A stretch of 61,365 nt of DNA. It comes from Thiobacillus sp. (GTDB lineage Bacteria > Pseudomonadota > Gammaproteobacteria > Burkholderiales > Thiobacillaceae). The stretch lies in the NCBI RefSeq assembly GCF_024708915.1, contig NZ_JANJXQ010000241.1, positions 1-61,365 of the forward strand, written 5' to 3'. Made by a program: the position numbers and the translations under genes. The notes under the pieces were generated by a model. The model was not told the DNA's origin. It did not search any database and saw nothing but the letters and a program-made list of their open reading frames with translations. Below, in pieces: positions 15,071-24,281 of the stretch (position 1 is the stretch's first letter; each line of letters starts with the position of its first letter).

Positions 15071-16731
15071 GCCGTCCTCCCCTTGCACGCATGGGGAATC
15101 AGCTTGCTGGCGCCGCAGGCGCAGATCTCGTCGTCGCTTACCCGGATATGTTCCATCTTCACGGTCATGTAACGGTCGTAATATTCCTTGAGCGGTTTCT
15201 CGATCGCCTTGTCGTATTCCGGTTTCACCGCGTGCTGGGCGCCGTTGACCACCTTCACCACCCGGCCGTCGCGCACGATGATCTGGCCGTCCTTGAATAC
15301 GTACTCGGGTTTTTCGAACATCGCTTCGCGGTTGGCATCGTCGTGGTACACCACGATGTTCGCCGCCGCACCCGCGCCCAGATGTCCATGCTCGGAGAGG
15401 CCGAGGGAACGGGCCGGCGCGGCGCGGGTCATGATGGCGATCTCGTACAGGCTGTATTCCCGCTCCAGGCTGCGCAGCTGGCTGTGGGCCGCCGCCTCGG
15501 CATTGATCTCGTCCAGTTTCGCGTTGCGGAAGCCCCGGTCCATCAGCAGCCGGATCAGGTGGGGATAGCTGGTGAAGGGCGCGCCGTTGGGATGGTCGGT
15601 GGTCAGAAAAATGCGCCAGGGGTCGCCGACCCGCAGGAACAGTTCCAGACCGATGGCCCATTGCAGCGCGTTGACGAAGTTCTTGTCCTTGTACTTGAAC
15701 GGCACCACGCCGCAGCCGGCATCGCACTCGATGTCCATGGTCACCCATTTGTCCGGGCTGGCATGACGGTGATTGCGGTGCTGGCTCATGTTGTCGCCGG
15801 AGGCGGTGACGGTCTGGCCGAACAGGACCTGGCCGACGTCGGCCGACACGTTGCTCATGCGGTTGATGGCGTCGGCGATGCGTTCCGCCTCCGAGGAGAA
15901 CTTGCGCTCCCCTTCCGTGCCGTAGCTGTGGAACTGGATGTGGGTCAGGTGGATGGGCAGGCCTTCCGCCGCCGCCATGGTGGCGAGCGTGCTGTCGGCG
16001 TTGCCGGGAATGCCCAGGTTGCTGGCGTGCACGTGCAGCGGATGCGCCACGCCCAGTTCGTGCACGGCACGGGCCAGGGCGCGGATCACCTGGCGCGGAC
16101 TGACGCCGTAATGCGGGTGCGCCTCGTCCAGGTCCAGGTTGCGGGCGTTGAACTTGAAAGCGGAAATGGCGCCCGGGTTCACCACCTTGATCGCCATGGC
16201 CTGGGTGGCATCCAGCGTCCAGCCGACGTAGTCGTTGATCAGGCGCTGGTCGCTGCCGGAAGCCAGCAGGCGCAGGAAGAAGTCGTCGCTGCCGAGCATG
16301 GCGTAGGCGCCCTTGTCCACCATCGGAATATCGCCCATCTCCAGATGGGCGTGGCGCGCGTTGGAGGGCAGCATGGCCGGCTCGAAACAGGCGGTATAGC
16401 CCATCTCGGCGTAGCGGTAGCCGGTGGTCCAGGTGGACGGCGCGGCGTGGCCGCAGCCGGCGTGCATGTCGCCCATGGCCGGTACCGGATCGGCGCGGTG
16501 ATCCTCCGGCAGCAGGGCGCGGGCGATGTTTAGCTTGCCGCCGCCGATATGGGTATGCAGGTCGATGGCGCCGGCCATCACGACCCGGCCGGCGAGGTCG
16601 ATCTCGCTGTCGATGCGGGTTTCCGGGCCGGGCGCGGCAACGATGCGGCCATGCTCCACATAGAGATCGCGCACCTCGCCGTCGACGCCGTGCGCGGGGT
16701 CGTAGAGGCGGCCGCCTTTAAGTCGCAACAT
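15067..16731 (-). CDS. fhcA: Formyltransferase/hydrolase complex subunit A (amidohydrolase)
   Basis: 554 residues of the FmdA/FwdA amidohydrolase family. The metal-binding motif HTHIGGGKLN is near residue 60, and further His/Asp residues lie in LHVHASNLG, LTHIQFHSYG and LTTDHPNGAPF. It hydrolyses the formyl-carrier to formate plus free carrier, the last step of formaldehyde oxidation. Overlaps fhcB by 14 bp and fhcD by the GTGA junction. Family and operon position leave little doubt. Confidence 0.95.
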   Translation of the reverse strand: MLRLKGGRLYDPAHGVDGEVRDLYVEHGRIVAAPGPETRIDSEIDLAGRVVMAGAIDLHTHIGGGKLNIARALLPEDHRADPVPAMGDMHAGCGHAAPSTWTTGYRYAEMGYTACFEPAMLPSNARHAHLEMGDIPMVDKGAYAMLGSDDFFLRLLASGSDQRLINDYVGWTLDATQAMAIKVVNPGAISAFKFNARNLDLDEAHPHYGVSPRQVIRALARAVHELGVAHPLHVHASNLGIPGNADSTLATMAAAEGLPIHLTHIQFHSYGTEGERKFSSEAERIADAINRMSNVSADVGQVLFGQTVTASGDNMSQHRNHRHASPDKWVTMDIECDAGCGVVPFKYKDKNFVNALQWAIGLELFLRVGDPWRIFLTTDHPNGAPFTSYPHLIRLLMDRGFRNAKLDEINAEAAAHSQLRSLEREYSLYEIAIMTRAAPARSLGLSEHGHLGAGAAANIVVYHDDANREAMFEKPEYVFKDGQIIVRDGRVVKVVNGAQHAVKPEYDKAIEKPLKEYYDRYMTVKMEHIRVSDDEICACGASKLIPHACKGRTA

Positions 16732-17959
16732 GATTCATCTCCTGCTGGATCGCGGCCAGGGCCTGGGCCACGCTGGGCAGTTCGGTGGCGGTGTGGCCTT
16801 GCAGCGGCAGCGCCACCACCCCGTCCATGCGGTGCATGAAGCCGGCGTGGTGCACACCGGGCACGGCCACCGGAATGAATACATCCGGCGGGTCGGCAAA
16901 GACCATGTCCGGCCGGCCCAGGACGATGCGCGGGCAGGCGGCGGCGGGCGGCACGCGCTCCGGATCGAGCGCGGCGATCCATAGCAGGGCATCCACCTCG
17001 CGCGTTTCCAGCAGACGCGCGCTATCGAACAGCAGCGGCTGATAGTGCGGGCCGGAAGCCTCGAAGGCGGTACGCAGCGGATAGCCCGCCTGCCAGGTGC
17101 AGACCTGGGCAGCGGAGGTGTCGCCGTCGTTGCCGCCGAGCGGCAGGCCCGACCAGCGCGTGGTCTGGTTGAGATCCTTGACCAGATCGACCATGGCCTG
17201 GATCGCCAGGTCGGCGTGCGGAAACGTCAGTTCGGCCGCGTTCCACACCAGCACGCCGTAGCGCGCTGCGCGCAGCGTCTCCAGCAAGGCGTCGACCTGA
17301 TCCATCGGCACCCCGGCCACGCTGTCGGCATCGAGCCGCCGGCCGGCCAGGCGCGCGCGCAGGGCGCCGCACAACTCACCCAAACGCGCGTTCGGCAGCG
17401 GGACGACGAGATCCGGCGAGACGGCGTGCGCCGCCTCCGCGGAAAGATCGCTACCCAGGACAACCAACCGCCGGCGCAACTCGCCGAACTGGGATTCCGG
17501 CGCCAGGCAACGCTCGAAGAAACGCGGAAAACGGCGGGTGTCGGTGCCGGCGAGCACGATCAGATCGGCGCGGTTGCGCACTTCCGACAGCGTCGTGGTC
17601 ATCCAGCCGCCATCCTGGTATGCCAGCCAGTTGCGGAACTGGGCGGCGCCGTTCATGTGATCGACCACGCCGCCGGTTCGTTCGGCCAGCGCCAGGGCGG
17701 CACGATGGCCGGTGACATCGCAGGCCAGCCCACCGATCAGGGGGCGCTGCGCGCGCGCCAGAAGAGCAGCGGCGGCCCGGTAGGCGGCGGCAGGTTCGGC
17801 CGCCTGACCGGCAACCTGGGCCGTTCCGCGCGCAGGCACCGGGAACAGTCTGACGGCGCGCGCGCAGGCCGGGCTCTCGGCGCGCGCACCGCTAGCGTCG
17901 ACCGCGACGCGGATGTCGTCGCAAACGAGTCCGCAGAAAGGACAGCAGGAATCAGGCAT
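16718..17959 (-). CDS. fhcB: Formyltransferase/hydrolase complex subunit B
   Basis: 413 residues related to the tungsten/molybdenum subunit FmdB/FwdB. The N-terminal cysteines (C6, C9, C13, C32 in CCPFCGLVCDD ... ACARA) are of the iron-sulfur type, but the segment that carries the metal-ligand Cys or Sec in archaeal enzymes (CHGP context) is MNGAAQFRN here (about 102-110), with no Cys. This agrees with the known bacterial complex, which does not reduce CO2 and lacks the metal-pterin activity. First gene of the operon, 26 bases after the predicted sigma54 transcription start; no clear Shine-Dalgarno sequence. Confidence 0.92.
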   Translation of the reverse strand: MPDSCCPFCGLVCDDIRVAVDASGARAESPACARAVRLFPVPARGTAQVAGQAAEPAAAYRAAAALLARAQRPLIGGLACDVTGHRAALALAERTGGVVDHMNGAAQFRNWLAYQDGGWMTTTLSEVRNRADLIVLAGTDTRRFPRFFERCLAPESQFGELRRRLVVLGSDLSAEAAHAVSPDLVVPLPNARLGELCGALRARLAGRRLDADSVAGVPMDQVDALLETLRAARYGVLVWNAAELTFPHADLAIQAMVDLVKDLNQTTRWSGLPLGGNDGDTSAAQVCTWQAGYPLRTAFEASGPHYQPLLFDSARLLETREVDALLWIAALDPERVPPAAACPRIVLGRPDMVFADPPDVFIPVAVPGVHHAGFMHRMDGVVALPLQGHTATELPSVAQALAAIQQEMNHVAT

Positions 17960-17996
17960 GGAGTGAGGTCGATGTGTGTGGAAGCGACCTGATCAT

Positions 17997-18011
17997 GCAG
18001 ATTCCGTGCCA
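17997..18011 (-). promoter_or_regulatory. fhcB: Candidate sigma54 promoter for fhcBADC
   Basis: Minus strand reads TGGCACGGAATCTGC, one base away from the TGGCACG-N4-TTGC consensus with exact spacing. The predicted start is near 17985, giving a 26-base leader before fhcB. The cluster of GACA/TGTC dyads (centre 18120) lies about 135 bp upstream. Confidence 0.75.
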
Positions 18012-18092
18012 CATGCAAGGCGCGACGGCATTTGTCTGGCGAATCAAACGGTTTGTCCTGCTGGCGCCAGTGCGCCCGGCGTCCCGGTCAGA

Positions 18093-18136
18093 TGTCACGC
18101 CGTCTGTTCCGCGTGACAGAGTGTCACACAGTGACA
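18093..18136. promoter_or_regulatory. Cluster of TGTCAC/GTGACA half-sites between fhcB and mptG
   Basis: Four half-sites alternate in 44 bp: TGTCAC 18093-18098, GTGACA 18113-18118, TGTCAC 18122-18127, GTGACA 18131-18136. The middle pair forms GTGACA-GAG-TGTCAC, whose 13-base core TGACAGAGTGTCA recurs at 10486-10498. The cluster is centred between two divergent -24/-12 promoters and looks like a shared enhancer for a sigma54 activator. Confidence 0.65.
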
Positions 18137-18181
18137 ACCCAGCCGAAGCGATAGCGCACTGATTGGTATGGTCTTTTTTCA

Positions 18182-18196
18182 TGGCATGGGGCTTGC
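18182..18196 (+). promoter_or_regulatory. mptG: Candidate sigma54 promoter for mptG operon
   Basis: TGGCATGGGGCTTGC followed by T: a single mismatch to the consensus and exact 10-base GG-to-GC spacing. The predicted start is near 18208, 27 bases before mptG. The dyad cluster is centred about 88 bp upstream. Confidence 0.78.
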
Positions 18197-18234
18197 TTCC
18201 AGTCAATCCCAGGCATCCTTGATTACATTGACCA

Positions 18235-19227
18235 ATGAATCTCACCACCAATCGCAGCGCAACCGTAAGAGCCCCCGCAAGGCTGCATATGGGGTTTCTC
18301 GACCTCAACGGCAGCCTCGGGCGGAATTTCGGCAGCCTGGGGCTGGCCGTGGAGGAGCTCGCCACCACCGTCACCGCGTATGTCGATGACCACATCTCGG
18401 CCGAAGGCCCCCAGGCCGACCGGGCCGAGGCTTACGCGCGCTCGTCCCTGCACGCCCTCGGCATCGAGGGCGGCGTGCGTCTGTTCATCCAGCAGGCCAT
18501 TCCGGAGCATACCGGGCTGGGCTCCGGCACCCAGCTCGCCCTGGCGGTCGGCACCGCGCTGGCACGCCTGTACGGCATGACATGGTCGCCGCGCGAGGTG
18601 GCCACCGCACTCGGCCGCGGCGGGCGCTCCGGCATCGGCCTCGGCCTGTTCGAGCATGGCGGCTTCGTCGTCGACGGCGGCCGCGGAGAACGCGACCTGC
18701 CGCCCACGCTGATCTCGCACCTGACATTCCCCGCGCAGTGGCGGCTGGTGCTGGTATTCGACCCCGCCTACCGGGGACTGCACGGCGAAGCGGAAAAACA
18801 GGCTTTCGCCAGCCTGCCGACATTTCCGGAGGCCAGCGCCGGCCATCTGTGCCGCCTGGCACTGATGCAGGCGATGCCGTCCCTGGCGGAAGGGGATGTC
18901 GCGGGCTTCGGCGCCGCCATCAGCGAGATCCAGGAGGTGGTGGGCGACCATTTCGCGCCGGCCCAGGGTGGCCGCTTCGCCAGTCCGCGCGTGGCACGCG
19001 CCCTCGACTGGCTGTCCGGAAACGGCGCCGCCGGCGTGGGCCAGAGCTCGTGGGGGCCCACCGGGTTCGCGCTGGCGGATTCGGAAACGCGGGCGCGCGC
19101 CCTGGCCCAGTTTGCGCGCATCGAGTTCGCTGCCGACGGCCTCGAATTCATGGTTTGCGCCGGCCGCAACCGCGGCGCGGATATACGCATCGCGGCGAAT
19201 GCGGCGCAGGCCCCGGCACATCACTGA
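18235..19227 (+). CDS. mptG: Beta-ribofuranosylaminobenzene 5'-phosphate synthase
   Basis: 330 residues of the GHMP-like beta-RFAP synthase family (orf4 in methylotrophs), with APARLHMGFLDLNG near the start and the glycine-rich loop PEHTGLGSGTQLALAVG. It condenses p-aminobenzoate with phosphoribosyl pyrophosphate, releasing CO2 and PPi: the committed step of H4MPT synthesis. First gene of the rightward arm, with pabB later in the same arm supplying pABA. No strong Shine-Dalgarno sequence precedes the ATG. Confidence 0.93.
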   Translation: MNLTTNRSATVRAPARLHMGFLDLNGSLGRNFGSLGLAVEELATTVTAYVDDHISAEGPQADRAEAYARSSLHALGIEGGVRLFIQQAIPEHTGLGSGTQLALAVGTALARLYGMTWSPREVATALGRGGRSGIGLGLFEHGGFVVDGGRGERDLPPTLISHLTFPAQWRLVLVFDPAYRGLHGEAEKQAFASLPTFPEASAGHLCRLALMQAMPSLAEGDVAGFGAAISEIQEVVGDHFAPAQGGRFASPRVARALDWLSGNGAAGVGQSSWGPTGFALADSETRARALAQFARIEFAADGLEFMVCAGRNRGADIRIAANAAQAPAHH

Positions 19228-19257
19228 CCCGCTACGGGAACCCCCAACAAAATAACG

Positions 19258-20169
19258 ATGAAGCCCATGGAAAAACCCTATCTGCTGCATTTCGCAACGC
19301 CGGACAACCGGGTCAGCCCGTTCGACGTGAACATGGCTTACGACGCCGGCTGGAACGCGGTGATTCCCTATGGCGGAGTCGGCCTCGCCGACATCGCCGG
19401 CTTCACCCAGGACGCCATTTTTTCGCGTGGCCCCAAGGGCGCGAAGCGAACCGGCATTTTCATCGGCGGCCGCGACGCGATCCTCGCCACCGATATGCTG
19501 GATGCCGCTCGCCGGGCCATGGTGCCGCCGTTCGAGGTTTCCGTGTTTGCGGATCCCAGCGGCGCCTACACCACGGCCGCCGCCATGATCGCCAAGGTGG
19601 AGCAGGCCCTGACGCAAGCCCACGGCACGACCCTGGATGGCCGTCAGGTCGTGGTATTCGGCGGCACCGGCCCGGTGGGCATGACAGCGGCGGTGCTGGC
19701 CGCGCAGGCGGGCGCCCGGGTCACGATCCCGGGGCACGACGGCCTGGCTCGCGCAAGCGTAGCGGTGCGCCTCCTCAATGGCCGCTTCGGCGTCGACATC
19801 CAGGCCGACGACGCCAGTTCTGACGCGGCCAAGCACGCCCTTCTGGCACAGGCCGAGGTCGTACTGGCTACCGCCAAGGCCGGGGTGCAGGTGCTCGGGG
19901 CCGCGCATCTCGGCCGTGCCGCGGCACTCCTGGTGGCGGCGGACATCAATGCGGTGCCGCCGGCGGGCGTGGAAGGCATCGGCGTCATGGACGACGCCGT
20001 TCCCCTGTCCAGCGCTACCGGCAAGGCTGTAGGCATCGGGCCGCTGGCCATCGGCAACGTCAAATACAAGGTTCAGCAAGGCTTGCTGCAGAAGATGCTG
20101 GCTGCCGGAAAGCCGCTTTATCTGGGTTTCCCCGACTGTCTGGACGAGGCCCGCCTGCATGCAGCCTGA
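19258..20169 (+). CDS. mtdB: Methylene-H4MPT dehydrogenase
   Basis: 303 residues of the MtdA/MtdB family. Substrate-side N-terminal half (FATPDNRVSPFDVNMAYDAGWN), then a Rossmann region with VVVFGGTGPVGMTAAVLAA for NAD(P). It oxidises methylene-H4MPT, the product of Fae, to methenyl-H4MPT. The alternative start MEKPYLL (19267) is possible. Overlaps the next gene by 11 bp. MtdB rather than MtdA is preferred because of its place inside the H4MPT cluster. Confidence 0.93.
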   Translation: MKPMEKPYLLHFATPDNRVSPFDVNMAYDAGWNAVIPYGGVGLADIAGFTQDAIFSRGPKGAKRTGIFIGGRDAILATDMLDAARRAMVPPFEVSVFADPSGAYTTAAAMIAKVEQALTQAHGTTLDGRQVVVFGGTGPVGMTAAVLAAQAGARVTIPGHDGLARASVAVRLLNGRFGVDIQADDASSDAAKHALLAQAEVVLATAKAGVQVLGAAHLGRAAALLVAADINAVPPAGVEGIGVMDDAVPLSSATGKAVGIGPLAIGNVKYKVQQGLLQKMLAAGKPLYLGFPDCLDEARLHAA

Positions 20170-21361
20170 AGCCCGCCCAGAGGCTTTTCTCCTGGTATCC
20201 CTGAGCGGCCGCGGCCTGGCGCAGGCAGCGGCACGCGCCGGCCGCATCGCGGTGGGCATGGACGGCTTCGCCGACCGCGACACCTGCGACCTGGCCCCGC
20301 TCTGGCAGCGGCTGCCGCTGGACGAAAACGGCGATCTGGCGCCCTTGGGGCTGGTCGAAGCCGCCGCGCGCCTCAGCCCGCTAGAGCATTGCCTCGGCCT
20401 GGTGTACGGCTCCGGCTTCGAGGCCCAGCCGGAGTTGCTGAACCGGCTGGCCTGCGGCCGCCAACTCCTGGGCAATCCCGCGGAAGTCCTGGCCGAGAGC
20501 GCCAATCCCATGCGTTTCGCCAGCCTGGCGCGCCGCCTCGAACTGCCCTTTCCCGAAGTGCAGTCCGCCCCGCCCGCAGACCCCGCCGGCTGGCTGGCCA
20601 AACGCGCCGGCGGATGCGGCGGAATCCACGTGCGCGAAGCGGCGGGTATCGCGGCGCGCCGCGGCGTCTATTTCCAGCGCCGCGTGGACGGCATGCCCTG
20701 CTCGCTGCTGTTTCTCGCCGATGGCCGGGAGATGCGGGCGATCGGTTTCAACCGTCTGCTGCCGGCGCCGGCCGAAGCGTCCGGACGCTGGGCCTACGCC
20801 GGCGCCGTGGCGCTCGACGATGCGCCCGGCGGCGTCGGCCCGGCCGTGCAGGCAGCGGCCCGCGCCCTCACCGCTGCGCTCGGCCTCAGGGGTTTGAACG
20901 GCATCGATTTCGTGGTGAACGGCAGCGGCTGGAGCCTGCTGGAACTCAACCCCCGCCCCACCGCCACGCTGGAACTCTGGGATGCGAATCCGATGCCGGC
21001 CCTGTTCGACCTGCATGTCCAGTCCTGCCTCGGACGCCTGCCGGTCGCACTACCCAAACCGGAGGCGAGCCGCGCCGTCGCCGTAGCCTACGCCGGCGAA
21101 ACCCTGCGCGTTCCCGCCGGCTTTCCCTGGCCGGACTGGAGTGCCGACCTGCCCCGCATGGGCACCCTGCTGGAACCCGGCGACCCGGTCTGCACGGTGC
21201 ACGCGACGGCGGCCGATGCCAACGCGGCGGAACAACAGGCCTTGAGTTTCCGCCAGCGCATTCTCGAACGTCTGTCCCGGCATGGAGCGGTCGAAACCGA
21301 CCGCACGCCCCTCCGCCCTGGACGCGTTTCACCCCTCCTTTCCACCACCGGGCGGAACTGA
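20159..21361 (+). CDS. ATP-grasp protein of the H4MPT cluster (Orf5-type)
   Basis: 400 residues with ATP-grasp features: a lysine-containing segment (GWLAKRAGGCGGIHV), PCSLLFLADG and the metal-binding end LNGIDFVVNGSGWSLLELNPRPTATLEL. Members of this family are found only beside methylotroph H4MPT genes, where mutants fail to make the coenzyme; the exact reaction is not known to me. An amide or ester ligation onto a coenzyme intermediate would fit the fold. Lies between mtdB (11-bp overlap) and mch (6-bp gap). Confidence 0.85.
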   Translation: MQPEARPEAFLLVSLSGRGLAQAAARAGRIAVGMDGFADRDTCDLAPLWQRLPLDENGDLAPLGLVEAAARLSPLEHCLGLVYGSGFEAQPELLNRLACGRQLLGNPAEVLAESANPMRFASLARRLELPFPEVQSAPPADPAGWLAKRAGGCGGIHVREAAGIAARRGVYFQRRVDGMPCSLLFLADGREMRAIGFNRLLPAPAEASGRWAYAGAVALDDAPGGVGPAVQAAARALTAALGLRGLNGIDFVVNGSGWSLLELNPRPTATLELWDANPMPALFDLHVQSCLGRLPVALPKPEASRAVAVAYAGETLRVPAGFPWPDWSADLPRMGTLLEPGDPVCTVHATAADANAAEQQALSFRQRILERLSRHGAVETDRTPLRPGRVSPLLSTTGRN

Positions 21362-21367
21362 AGCACC

Positions 21368-22348
21368 ATGACCCTGAATCCCACCCCTACCTCGCCCAGC
21401 CTCAACCAGCTCGCCGCTCCGCTGGTGGAGCAACTGGTGCAACAGGCGCAAGCACTGCGCCTGTCCGTTTCGCGCCAGGCCAACGGCACCCGCATCGTCG
21501 ACGCCGGAATCCAGGTGCCGGGCGGGATCGAGGCAGGCCGGCGCATCGCCGAGATCTGCCTGGGCGGCCTTGGTCAGGTCGCCCTCGGCCCCTCGGGCAG
21601 TTTTACCGGCTGGCCCTGGGAGCTCGCCGTATCGACCGCCCAGCCGGTGCTGGCCTGCCTGGGTAGCCAGTACGCCGGCTGGAGTCTGTCGCATGGCGAA
21701 GGCAAGGAAGGATTTTTCGCCCTCGGCTCCGGCCCAGGCCGCGCCCTGGCCGGCAAGGAAACGCTGTTCCAGGAACTGGGCTACCGGGATCAGGCCGAGT
21801 CCGCTTGCCTGGTGCTGGAAACCGGCAAGGTTCCCCCCATCCCGCTGCTCGACAAGATCGCCGACCAATGCGGCGTGGCGCCGCAGCAGTTGACCCTGAT
21901 CCTCACCCCGACCAGCAGCCTGGCCGGTTCGGTTCAGGTGGTGGCGCGGGTGCTGGAAGTGGCCCTGCACAAGGCGCATTTCCTGGGTTTCCCGGTGGCG
22001 CATATCGTCGACGGCATGGGCACGGCGCCGGTCTGCCCGCCATCTCCGGATTTCCTCGTCGCCATGGGCCGCACCAACGACGCCATCCTGTTCGGCGGCC
22101 GCGTGCACCTGTTCGTCTCCGGCGAGGAGGCGGCGGCGGAAGACCTGGCCCGGCGCATGCCCAGCGAGGCGTCCAGCGACTATGGCCAGCCCTTCGCCCA
22201 GGTCTTCAAGGCGGCCGGCCATGATTTCTACAAGATCGACCCCCTGCTGTTCGCCCCTGCCAGCGTGAGCGTCACCTGCCTGACCACAGGCCGCACCTTC
22301 CGGGCCGGACATCTGAATGGGGAACTGCTGGAGCGTTCGTTTTCATGA
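21368..22348 (+). CDS. mch: Methenyl-H4MPT cyclohydrolase
   Basis: 326 residues that match Mch throughout: [26 protein letters not shown] near the start, [45 protein letters not shown] and [23 protein letters not shown]. It converts methenyl-H4MPT to 5-formyl-H4MPT, the substrate of FhcD. Cytoplasmic. The stop overlaps the next start (ATGA). Confidence 0.96.
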   Translation: MTLNPTPTSPSLNQLAAPLVEQLVQQAQALRLSVSRQANGTRIVDAGIQVPGGIEAGRRIAEICLGGLGQVALGPSGSFTGWPWELAVSTAQPVLACLGSQYAGWSLSHGEGKEGFFALGSGPGRALAGKETLFQELGYRDQAESACLVLETGKVPPIPLLDKIADQCGVAPQQLTLILTPTSSLAGSVQVVARVLEVALHKAHFLGFPVAHIVDGMGTAPVCPPSPDFLVAMGRTNDAILFGGRVHLFVSGEEAAAEDLARRMPSEASSDYGQPFAQVFKAAGHDFYKIDPLLFAPASVSVTCLTTGRTFRAGHLNGELLERSFS

Positions 22349-23259
22349 TCGGCCGCATCGCTCTCTTCACCGACGACCCCGGCTGGCACGGCAAGAAGCT
22401 CGCTCGCGCCTTCGCCGCCCGCGGCTATCAGGCGGTGAACCTGTCGCTGAGCGAATGCCGGGTGGATCTGGAGCGCGGCATCGCCGGCCTGGTGCTGCCG
22501 GGTTTCGAGGAGCGCCTGCCGGACGGCGCTTTCGTGCGCGGGGTGTCCGGCGGCACCCTGGAGCAGGTGATCCTGCGCCTGGATTTCCTGCACGCCCTGC
22601 CCGCCGCAGGCGTGCCCGTATACAACCCGGTACGCGCCATCGAAACCAGCGTGGACAAGGCCATGACCAGCCTGCTGCTGCACCGGGCCGGCGTGCCTAC
22701 CCCGCCCACCTGGGTGATGGAGTCCGAAGCCCAGGCCCGCGCCCTGCTGATACGGGAAGCCGCCAGCGGCCACGAACTGGTGCTGAAGCCCCTGTTCGGC
22801 TCCCAGGGCAATGGCCTGCGCCGCCTGACCGCGCCCGCCGACCTGCCGCCGGCAGCCGAATACCGCGACGTCTACTATCTGCAGCGCTTCGTCGGCTCGA
22901 CCGCCGGCAACTGGGAGGACTACCGGGTTCTGGTCGTGGGCGGCCGCAGCCGCGCCGCCATGATCCGTCGCGGCGCCAGCTGGATCAACAACGTGGCGCA
23001 GGGTGCCTGCTGCCTGCCGGCGCCGGCGGACCCGGCGTTGTTCCAGATGGCGGAGGCGGCCAGCCAGGCCCTCGGCATGGCGTACGCCGGGGTGGATCTG
23101 ATGCGCGACCGGGACGGCCGGCTCACGGTGATCGAGGTCAACAGCATCCCGGCCTGGCGCGGTCTGCAAACGGTCGTGAAAGACAATGTGGCCACCCTGC
23201 TGGTGAACGATTTTCTCGACCGCTACGTGGAAGCCGCCTTGCAGGAGCGTTACGCATGA
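22345..23259 (+). CDS. RimK-like ATP-grasp ligase (Orf7-type)
   Basis: 304 residues of the RimK/MptN-like ATP-grasp family: [46 protein letters not shown] and the metal site [14 protein letters not shown]. Family members add amino acids such as glutamate to coenzymes or proteins. In archaea MptN adds glutamate to H4MPT, and bacterial methylofuran carries a polyglutamate tail, so a coenzyme-tailing role is plausible. Overlaps both neighbours by ATGA junctions. Confidence 0.86.
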   Translation: MIGRIALFTDDPGWHGKKLARAFAARGYQAVNLSLSECRVDLERGIAGLVLPGFEERLPDGAFVRGVSGGTLEQVILRLDFLHALPAAGVPVYNPVRAIETSVDKAMTSLLLHRAGVPTPPTWVMESEAQARALLIREAASGHELVLKPLFGSQGNGLRRLTAPADLPPAAEYRDVYYLQRFVGSTAGNWEDYRVLVVGGRSRAAMIRRGASWINNVAQGACCLPAPADPALFQMAEAASQALGMAYAGVDLMRDRDGRLTVIEVNSIPAWRGLQTVVKDNVATLLVNDFLDRYVEAALQERYA

Positions 23260-24170
23260 ACGCGCGCCTGTCTCCCCTGCCCGGCACCGCAGAACTCGCG
23301 GAAGCCTTCCGCGCCGCCTGCGAACTCGACGTGCTCGCCTTCAAGCCCGGCAACGTCAGCGTCGAATCGCCCGGGCACGGCATGCACGCGCGCGATTTCC
23401 TGCTCAGCGCCGAAGCCGCCGCCCCGCACGCGGCCGACCGCACACTGCCGCTCGGCGAACGGATCTATCGCGCGATCGAAGCGACGCGCCAGGCGGTCGG
23501 CTGCAACACCAACCTCGGCATCGTGTTGCTGACGGTGCCGCTGCTCCATGCCGCACAGCATCGCCTGCCGCACGAGTCCCTGCCGCAGCGCCTGCGCCGC
23601 GATCTCGACGAGACGACGCGCGACGATGCGGAATGGGTCTATCGCGCCATCCGTCTGGCCGCGCCGGGCGGACTCGGCAGCAGCCCGCGCCACGATGTCC
23701 ACGCCGCCCCCAGCGTGAGCCTGCTCTCGGCCATGCGCGAAGCCGCGCAACGCGACCGCATCGCCAGCCAGTACGCCAGCGGTTATGCCGACATTCTTGG
23801 CCTCGGCATGGACGCACTGAAGCAGGGCCGCACCCGCTGGGGCGAGGAAACACGGGCGCTGACCGATGTCTACCTGACCTATCTGAGCCATTTTCCCGAC
23901 AGCCACGTGCTGCGCAAATTCGGTGCGCCTACCGCGGCGCAGGTGCAGCGCATGGCGCGTGGCTGCGTCGCCGACATGGCGCCGTGTCTCGGCTGGGACT
24001 GTGCCCGGCGGCATCTCGCGAGCCTCGATCAAATCCTGAAATCGGCCGGCGTCAACCCCGGTACCAGCGCCGATCTGGCCGTTGCCACCTGGCTCGCGGA
24101 TCGCCTGTCGGCGACGCCAGCCGGCGCCCCTGATGCGGGCCGGCCGGCAGGAGGGCAAGCCGATATTTGA
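23256..24170 (+). CDS. CitG/MdcB-like protein of the H4MPT cluster (Orf17-type)
   Basis: 304 residues resembling triphosphoribosyl-dephospho-CoA synthases: ACELDVLAFKPGNVSV, CNTNLGIVLLTVPL, VNPGTSADLAVATWL. The true family acts on ATP and dephospho-CoA; the methylotroph members are required for H4MPT formation with unknown reaction, perhaps attachment of a ribosyl phosphate unit, which is inference. Start chosen at the ATGA overlap with the previous gene. The longer frame upstream is a shadow. Confidence 0.85.
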   Translation: MNARLSPLPGTAELAEAFRAACELDVLAFKPGNVSVESPGHGMHARDFLLSAEAAAPHAADRTLPLGERIYRAIEATRQAVGCNTNLGIVLLTVPLLHAAQHRLPHESLPQRLRRDLDETTRDDAEWVYRAIRLAAPGGLGSSPRHDVHAAPSVSLLSAMREAAQRDRIASQYASGYADILGLGMDALKQGRTRWGEETRALTDVYLTYLSHFPDSHVLRKFGAPTAAQVQRMARGCVADMAPCLGWDCARRHLASLDQILKSAGVNPGTSADLAVATWLADRLSATPAGAPDAGRPAGGQADI

Positions 24171-24178
24171 TGTTTCGA

Positions 24179-24195
24179 AACGTCTTCCAGACGTT
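24179..24195 (+). promoter_or_regulatory. Short hairpin between orf17-type gene and fae
   Basis: AACGTCT and AGACGTT pair perfectly around a 3-base loop. There is no U-run, so this is more likely a processing or stabilising hairpin that lets fae be made at a higher level than the genes before it. Confidence 0.4.
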
Positions 24196-24281
24196 GTAGC
24201 AGCGGCTCCTCAGCGGATAACTCGGCGCTGGCGGACCGTCCCAATCCAACCGAGTCAGTGCAATTCAAGGAGAAAGTAAAA

